Source: Glomus cerebriforme (lineage: Eukaryota > Glomeromycota > Glomeromycetes > Glomerales > Glomeraceae). Taken from it: a DNA stretch of 27,324 nt. The DNA lies in assembly GCA_003550305.1 (NCBI GenBank), contig QKYT01000189.1:133977-161300 (forward strand), in the 5' to 3' direction. Below, one piece after another: positions 20,525-27,324 of this stretch. Within the stretch, counting starts at the first letter, position 1. Every line of letters begins with the position of its first letter. The notes beneath the pieces were generated by a model. The model made no database searches, was not told the origin of the DNA, and worked only from the letters and a program-made list of their open reading frames with translations. The position numbers and the translations under genes were made by a program.

Positions 20525-23500
20525 ATGGATGCTGTACAATCAGACGTTAAATATTTTAATATTGCTAATGATAAAAATATCGTTACTCTTAAGATGCCTG
20601 AAGATGTAATTACTAAGTGGTTTGAAGGAAAGAGACGCGAACTCAAACTATATATTATCCTTGATATTTCAGGTAATAAATATTTTGTATATTCAGGAAT
20701 CAGGATGATAAAAATATCATAAATTAACCCAATAATATATGAATTTTTTTAATAGGATCCATGGCTGGTTCCGGATTAAATCAGGCCAAGGAATCTATCC
20801 TCAAGTTAATGGAGGGTCTATTCAATGGTTATGTACTTGCTGAAAAGGATATCACCTGTTTTTTCTTTCAATCAGATTGTGAAGTTAAAAGATTCGCTGA
20901 TGATCCAAATCTATTATGGAGCAATGGTGCTATAAGAAATTATTTTGCTGGTGTTCAATCTTATGGAGGTTAGTAATTTCACCTCTTTAGAATTATTGTT
21001 TTACACATTTTGTTTATTAATATTTTTATATATTTCTTTAAATCTTAGGAACTTATTTTGATCCCGTATTTGAAAAGATCATTGAACAATTACAGGGTAT
21101 TGACTCGGACTTGGCGATAATCTTCTTTACTGACGGACAAGGTGGTTATTCTGAAAATACCAAATCGAAACTTGAAACCGCGTTGGCACAAACCGGGTTC
21201 TCTACAGAAGTTCACACGATTGGATTTACCAGAAGTCATGATGCCAGTAAATATATGATCCAAAACTTTTTTATATTGATTTTTTTTTTAATTTATTTAA
21301 TCCTTCTAATATAATTATACTTATATAATAGCACTTCTTTCATGGTTGACAAAACTTGGTACAAAACAAGGAAACTTCCAGTATGTACAATCTTCAGGAG
21401 ATATTCCATCAACAATGGACACTACATTAGAGTTATTGGAATTAGGTGACCGCACTTTATATGTAAAAATAGGTGAAAATGAACTCTTGCCTACTGGATT
21501 TGATGTTAATGGTAATGGAAAGTTGGTTCTCACTGGTGAGGCCGCCAATATTGAAGGGCAAAAAATTTCAATATTTAAAGATAAAGATGGTGGAGAAAAT
21601 TTTGATATTGAAACTGCTCCAATTCAAGTTCATTCTGATGATCCTTTGGCTACATTATTAACGGTTCCATATATCCAATTTGAAATTATGCGACTCACAA
21701 ATGAAATAATTAATAATAAAGAGGAAACCCGCCAGCGTTTTAATGAAATTTCAGAGGAAGCAAATGCTTATGATGAAAAATTAAATAATATTTTACAATC
21801 TGCTTTCAAAACTAAATCAATTATGCGAAATGAACTTATTCAACAATGTATGGAAACAAAGGGTACAATTCTTCAATTCAAAGATATATTATCAGAGTAA
21901 GTTTTATATTCTTTTATTTAAAGAAAAAAAAAAGATATGATTTACAAAAATTTATATTAAATTAATCAAAATGTGATTTGTAATTAAAATATAGGGCATT
22001 AAAGGGAACTTTAACAAATCAAAAAATTGCCGATTTTAATAATTTAGCATATAAAAATATTACAAATCAACGATTAAAGAAAAAGCTTGATGACCGTACC
22101 ATCAAAAATATTGAAAAAATGGAAGAAGTTGAAAAGAAAATTGAAGAGATTGTAAATGAATTAGACTTTGATGAATTAGAGGCTCAAGAATCAGAAGATA
22201 ATTTGCTAACTTACACATGCACAGTATCAACAGGTAATGTAAAAAAGAAATAAAACTTTCTTTTCTTTTTAATTTGATATTCTAAAGAATTTTTTCATAA
22301 AATAGATAATTATATTGACGCCATGAGAGAGGGAGAGTGTATATGCTTAACTCTTGATGTTGGACGTTCTGAAGCTGCAATAGCGGATCCATCTCAAATC
22401 ACAATCAAAAAAATAAATCAGACTTTATTGAGTTCAGGAGCTTTCTTAAATTCGGTCGCTTTCGCCTTGAATGATAAAAACAACGCTGAATCAGTTCATG
22501 GTGGATTTCAGAGAGAAACATTTTCTGCTAGTATGCTTAAAGGGTTAGCCCACGAAAACATAACAGGTTTGTTTTATTATTTGATAATGTTAACAAATAC
22601 ATAATTTAACCAATAATTTTATTAATTATTATAATAGGTATTCTTCCATTATATATTAATGAAAAACATTGGTCAATAGCTCGTGAAAAAATCAAGGTAA
22701 ATATGATCTCAAATTGGAAAATTTTTTACTCTATTACAAATATTAATATTATTCATTCTTTTTTTTTTTTGTTTGAAACAAATAATAGCCTATAATGGGA
22801 TATCTGGTCACTCTTGATATGTTTGGTTATGCTTATAGTCAAATTTCCACTGTTCCATTTTTGGTATTGGCTAGAGCACTTGGTGACACATCGTCAGAGT
22901 TTAAGAAACGTCAGGCAAAATGGATCTTGGAAACATGTGATGCAATTTATAAACAATCCAGTACTCTTCGTGAGGATAATAAGAAACTCTTTGAAAATTA
23001 CATGAAATCTCCAGCAAATCGTACAATTGATCATGTTCCAAATAATTTTGTATTTCTTAGTCACTTATTCTGTGCTTTGCGATGTGGAGATGTTAGTGCA
23101 CAAGATGTACACCGATGGTTACAAGATGGTTTAATGAAATTTTTGATTGAAGAGACCATTCGTAGAAGATTAAACAAATGGCAATTCATCGAAAAGAGTA
23201 TGGAAGATATCGCGAAGGTTTTAGGAATTAATCAAAAGGTTTACATAGATGAACCTATTGAAGAATTTGAAAAAAATTATGCTGAATATTTCAATTTTAT
23301 ATCATTCGATAAGAATGCAAATATTCATTACGTAGATTCATTTAAAAAAGCCCTTTCTGATTCAGGTATCAATATTGAAACTGTTAAAGAAGATAAAGAG
23401 GAACCAATGGATGTAGACTTGACAAAAGTTCCCGAATTACCGACAGTCAAAACAATACTTTATGATTCCCATACATACCAAATTTCCGATTATGCAAACA

Positions 23501-24447
23501 GTATAATCACCGAAATTAAAAAGGCTGTTAATATGTTGGTGGAGATTAATTTGCGATATAACAAAATCATAGAATCAACAATCGCAGATCCCGATGTATC
23601 TTTGGATAGTTCGGAATTTGAATTCATAGAAGGAAAAACACTCCTTACCGATGCATTCTTTAATAAATACAGCTCTAAAGTTATATTGGCAACTTTCTTA
23701 CAATCATTCTTACATCGACAAAATTCAGTTAGACGTGAAGCCATTGAAGCTGGTCCACCTAAATATCACGAACCATTCTCAGAAGATACCGCAGATAAAC
23801 TGATTTCTACTCATTTTGATGAATATGTTTCCAGTACTTTGAAAAAGAAGACAAATGATATTTTAAGTGCTTATACAAATGAACAAAACAGTGCTATTGG
23901 TCTTAAATTCTGGCAGACTGATAAAGTTGAAGAAGCAGCGGGTCTTTTGTTAGTAGACGTACAATTTAGAGGAAGAAAAGTGTATGGACAAATACTTAAA
24001 GCATTACAAAGACCAAGTATGCCTTTAGCCAAAGAAAAAATCGAAATGGTCATTTCGGGAGCATGGCAGGGTATTACTTTGTTTATGGATAAACCAAGGG
24101 GCTCAAATGATCCTAGTAAGTAATTTAGTAGAATGATAATTTTTTATGATAATTTAAATTGTTTAATTCGAATGAAACTAAAATAAATAATCATTTTTTT
24201 TGTAGAACAATTGGAAAAATTTATTGACAATGCTCATTGGTTCCCGAGTCGTCAAAAGGTATACCGAATGTTGAAAGCACATAAATCGGTTATTCCAGAT
24301 ATTGATTATTGGATTCGAGTATTACCGCCCTTTAAGGAATATCTTGAACATCAATTTGATGAAGAATATCTTACTGCAAAGAGACAGGCTAGGTTTGCGG
24401 AAAGACAGAATTCACCAAGTGGTAAACGTATTAAGAGAAATAAGTAA
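20525..24447 (+). CDS. VWA-domain protein, 1083 aa, nine exons
   Basis: Exons are 20525-20672, 20756-20968, 21049-21246, 21332-21896, 21995-22233, 22306-22566, 22638-22696, 22789-24115 and 24206-24447. The eight GT-AG introns are 71-98 nt and the reading frame closes exactly at TAA. Residues about 40-215 are a von Willebrand factor A domain with a complete metal-binding MIDAS: DISGS (D47, S49, S51), T122 in GGTYFD, and D149 in FFTDG. Residues about 187-300 are probably beta-rich. About 300-450 is long charged alpha-helix or coiled coil (NEIINNKEETRQRFNEISEE; EKMEEVEKKIEEIVNE). About 455-1004 is an orphan region (DVGRSEAAIADPSQI; ILPLYINEKHWSIA). The C-terminus is basic (GKRIKRNK), a possible nuclear signal. 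No secretion signal or membrane segment is visible, so it is probably an intracellular scaffold or adaptor, binding partners through the MIDAS. Function is not known. Confidence 0.93.
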
Positions 24448-24498
24448 AGAAAATAATTACTAATAATAATTTTTAATATATTTATTTAACACGTATTT

Positions 24499-24504
24499 AA
24501 TAAA
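24499..24504 (+). terminator. Candidate polyadenylation signal AATAAA of the VWA gene
   Basis: A canonical hexamer about 50 bases after the stop codon, on the coding strand. Such hexamers are frequent by chance in DNA this AT rich. Confidence 0.35.
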
Positions 24505-24834
24505 AAAAAATGTAATAATTAATATAACTATTTTGGGTAGAATAAAAAGATGAATTAATGATCTCTAAATTTTGTAAATATCACATGACAGTATATTGCA
24601 ATTTTATTGGCGTATATGTGTTTTATTATTTTTACTCGTCATTTATAAACGGACGAAAAATTACATAATTAACCGTATTTTTTATATTTAAAAAAATTTT
24701 CTTGGCGTTTGATTGATTTGATAAATTATCAAATTTCGTAAGGTGTTTAAAAGGAAGATAAATTTAGTTAAGAAAAGAATGCCATCTAGTTTTTTTGATA
24801 CAAATGGATCGTCCTTATACGTGTACGACATACT

Positions 24835-24900
24835 TTCTTATACGACCTATATATAAACAAATATGCATCGTATAAGAAATAGCACCTGATCGTATAAGAA
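24835..24900. repeat. Three copies of TTCTTATACGA, one inverted
   Basis: TTCTTATACGA at 24835-24845 and its exact complement TCGTATAAGAA at 24868-24878 and 24890-24900. A partial copy, CCTTATACG, lies at 24813-24821. Spacing between the inverted copies is 22 and 44 bases. This could be a protein-binding cluster or a repeat remnant. Confidence 0.7.
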
Positions 24901-26275
24901 CGATAGATTTGCCACTTTGATACCTGATCCATTATATATAACATTTAGAATAGCTTGAAACGAAAAAAAAAAGGATTGATGACTCGTTCTCTTCCTTCTA
25001 AATCATTTATATGCATATTATTTAATCAAATTACAAATTATGCGAAAACTAATTATTTCATTCCACAGAAAACTTAGATATTAAGTCGGTAATATTGAAT
25101 CTTTGGAAACTCTGGTGAAAATGAAGCTAATAGAATATTAAAAATCAGTATCGGAGATCAAAAAAAAAAAAAATAGATAAGATATATATATAATAATAAT
25201 GTAGAGATTTAAATATGGAAACAAAAAACTTTGATAAAAAGACTTTATATGCACTATTGGTCTTCATATAACTGATAATGTATAATAATTGCTTACAGTA
25301 TACTATGCTCGATGCGATTGATCTACTTACCTATTGTGCTCTTATTAGGTTACTACCTAAATGTTTATATACTATATTACCGTTAAGGCAGCAGGTACCC
25401 GTTAGATTTTCAACAGGTATCTATTATAGTAATCTGCTTTTTTATTTTTCTGTCATGTCAATTAACATTAATTAACATTTATACTGTAGTAATTTCTGAG
25501 TTATTAATTCATTAGAAATAATTTTTATCGATTAATCCGCGAATTAAAATACTGTATTTTATTAGGTACGAAGTTCATATTATTATGAAAGTGATACAAT
25601 AGTTACGTTATTGATGTATTAAAATATCAATAATGCATATGCGTGCGATTTTCCGGATGTCCTGCATAACATAAAATCTGTGTGACGAATAATTTTATTT
25701 TTATGAAAATAAGAAAATTCATATCATATGGTAAAAAAAATTTTTTTGAAAAAGTACAAATAATTTATAAATATACTGTATATAACAGAAAACAAGAAAT
25801 ATAAATTTATCAAATTTAATATTAAAATTATTCCTTCAATCTAATATCTTTAAAACTCCGATTTATTATGATCACGTGTAAAACCAATCTTGTGTATAGT
25901 AACTTTATATGGATGATATATATAATATATCACTATATTATACTTTTAGTTAATTCCTACTATAATTTTTAATTTATTAGATAATAAATATTAATAATGT
26001 TTTAAAATTCTAAATTTTTTATTTGGTTTTTCAAAAACAAAAATTTTAAAATTATTTTTTCATTAAATTTGTTTATAAAATTAGATTATTTGTATAAAAA
26101 ATCTTAGTAATTTGTTAATGAAAAATTACAAAATATTATAACTTACTTATATATATATGACTTTAGTAAATTTTGATTAAAAAATTGTAAAAAATATATA
26201 GTATTCCAATTGGATATAGCTTTAAAAATATTGATTTTTTTCAAATACTATAATATAACTTTTTAAAGAAAAAAG

Positions 26276-26928
26276 TTATTTCTCATCCAGATGAATTACT
26301 TACTCCCAAATTTAATATACTAGGGAATGGTGAATTATTGTTAAGTCCAGAGCTAGTTTACATGCCAAATGTGTTCATACCTCAGTGATACATTTTTTTT
26401 AGTATTGTCATTTTAGTAATACATTTTTATTTTCTCTTCACATAAGTATAAATTTGAAAATAAATATCATTATATTTTACTAAGTTTATTTTATTAGTTT
26501 GTATATATAAAGAGTTACCGTTACCATTTTGAAGTTATACATCATTATATTAACAGAAACCAATAATAATATTTGACTCATGCAATAAGTAAAGAAAGAA
26601 ATTTAAACATCTTAAATTAATATACATAAAATTATATAATTCTTTGCTACACTTTAAACTAATAAATATATATCATGCTAATCATTTATTAATCATTTCC
26701 AAAAATAAAATGACATATTTATCAATAAAAATTTTGAATTTTTTTTTTTAAATAAAACTTAATATAAATTTTATATAGTTTTTAAAATCATAAATTATAA
26801 GTAATTTTACCTACTCTACAAATTTACTTAGAGTTTCAAAGGATATTATAAATACTGCTTTTGAGATATACAGCATTTTTAATATGAAAAATAAGAAATA
26901 TTTGAAATTCATTTTGGATGAGAAATAA
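26276..26928. mobile_element. Candidate MITE-like element, 653 bp
   Basis: TTATTTCTCATCCA at 26276-26289 is matched exactly in inverted orientation at 26915-26928. The similarity continues inward as (G/AA)ATGAATT, giving near-perfect arms of about 22 bp. The interior is AT rich and has no ORF. No clear target-site duplication was found, and the similarity fades outward into a poly-A/T region. This would be a non-autonomous DNA element if the same arms recur elsewhere in the genome. Confidence 0.45.
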
Positions 26929-27324
26929 ATTTACTCTTTTTTAAATATAAAATAATTATATAAATATTAATGATTAAGTTATATTTTAAATTTTATAAAA
27001 AATCCTTACCTTAAATTTTATTAATCAAAAAAATAATTTTATAAAAAATAAATTTTATTATAAAATTATTATAAAGATAATTATCCCTTAAACCGTTTTG
27101 CGGACAAATTTGCCCACAATTTCTAAATTTAGACGATTGACACTATAAAGAATTTTTCAATTTTGGCCAGATCGTCATAAAATTTTGCAAATATATTGGT
27201 CCGCATTTTGACCATAAAAATATAGTAAAATTAGCCTTGCTGATCATTAAAATTGTGTCATAAATAATCATGCAAATTGGCGTTTCGGAGTTTTGGAATA
27301 TTAAATAAATTTTTTTGACGCAAT
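26929..27324. other. AT-rich end of window
   Basis: Nothing coding is supported. The last 240 bases are less AT rich (TTTTGCGGACAAATTTGCCC near 27095; TTGGTCCGCATTTTGACC near 27198). They may be the start of a repeat or element running off the window, but no terminal repeat can be seen. Confidence 0.4.

Larger units (their letters stand above)
24448..26275. other. Downstream intergenic stretch
   Basis: No gene is supported. AATAAA at 24499-24504, about 50 bases past the VWA stop codon, could be its polyadenylation signal. The 65-codon plus frame at 25278-25475 shows no protein-like pattern beyond its AT-rich composition. TACTGTA or TACAGTA heptamers cluster at 25290-25785 and CACGTG lies at 25873-25878. 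Confidence 0.45.

Noticed and set aside
23490..24053. Minus-strand frames opposite VWA exon 8
   Set aside because: They are antisense shadows of a long, well-supported exon, with no domain features.
25360..25380. Small inverted repeat TTAGGT / ACCTAA near 25348-25363
   Set aside because: The 6-bp arms are expected by chance and nothing nearby supports a function.
1..27324. tRNA, rRNA, CRISPR array or bacterial-type operon
   Set aside because: No T-loop GTTCRA with flanking stems, no rRNA-like blocks and no regularly spaced repeats were found. The introns and composition are eukaryotic.

Overview
The window looks like nuclear DNA of an arbuscular mycorrhizal fungus, most probably Rhizophagus or a close relative. 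It is very A+T rich, full of poly-A and poly-T runs, and its genes carry short (62-99 nt) GT-AG introns. The clearest pointer is a kinase with a CxxC/WCxxC N-terminal module and HQDFHSGNIL and DLG motifs, typical of the expanded Glomeromycotina kinase families. The species assignment is inference; no tRNA, rRNA, CRISPR array or operon was seen.

Layout. Positions 1-4100 hold broken material: a mosaic, frame-shifted relic with a CPICNKDH zinc-knuckle-like patch (about 950-2110), a two-frame basic/acidic ORF (3001-3506, minus), and a decayed kinase C-lobe (about 3622-4035, plus). An intact 208-aa ORF of an unrecognised family lies at 4647-5273 (minus). Near 6430-6660 is a compact GC-rich island of inverted repeats and a G-quadruplex motif. 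Two spliced minus-strand genes follow: a 4-exon KH-domain protein (7935-9575, 469 aa) and a 4-exon protein kinase (10247-11900, about 473 aa). A broken gene lies at 12356-12965 (minus), and a second member of the unrecognised family, with two tandem units, at 14051-14746 (minus). The stretch 14747-20524 is mostly non-coding, with two gene remnants and a repeat island at 19690-19912. The best-supported gene is the 9-exon VWA-domain protein at 20525-24447 (plus, 1083 aa). The rest is AT-rich DNA with short repeats and a MITE-like terminal inverted repeat pair.

The genes do not form an obvious pathway. The live kinase beside a kinase relic, and the two paralogues of the FFY/HVxCK family, fit gene birth and death in a repeat-rich genome. 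The most interesting items are the undescribed small repeat-protein family, the long orphan C-terminus of the VWA protein, the structured island at 6430-6660, and a local excess of CACGTG sites in intergenic DNA.
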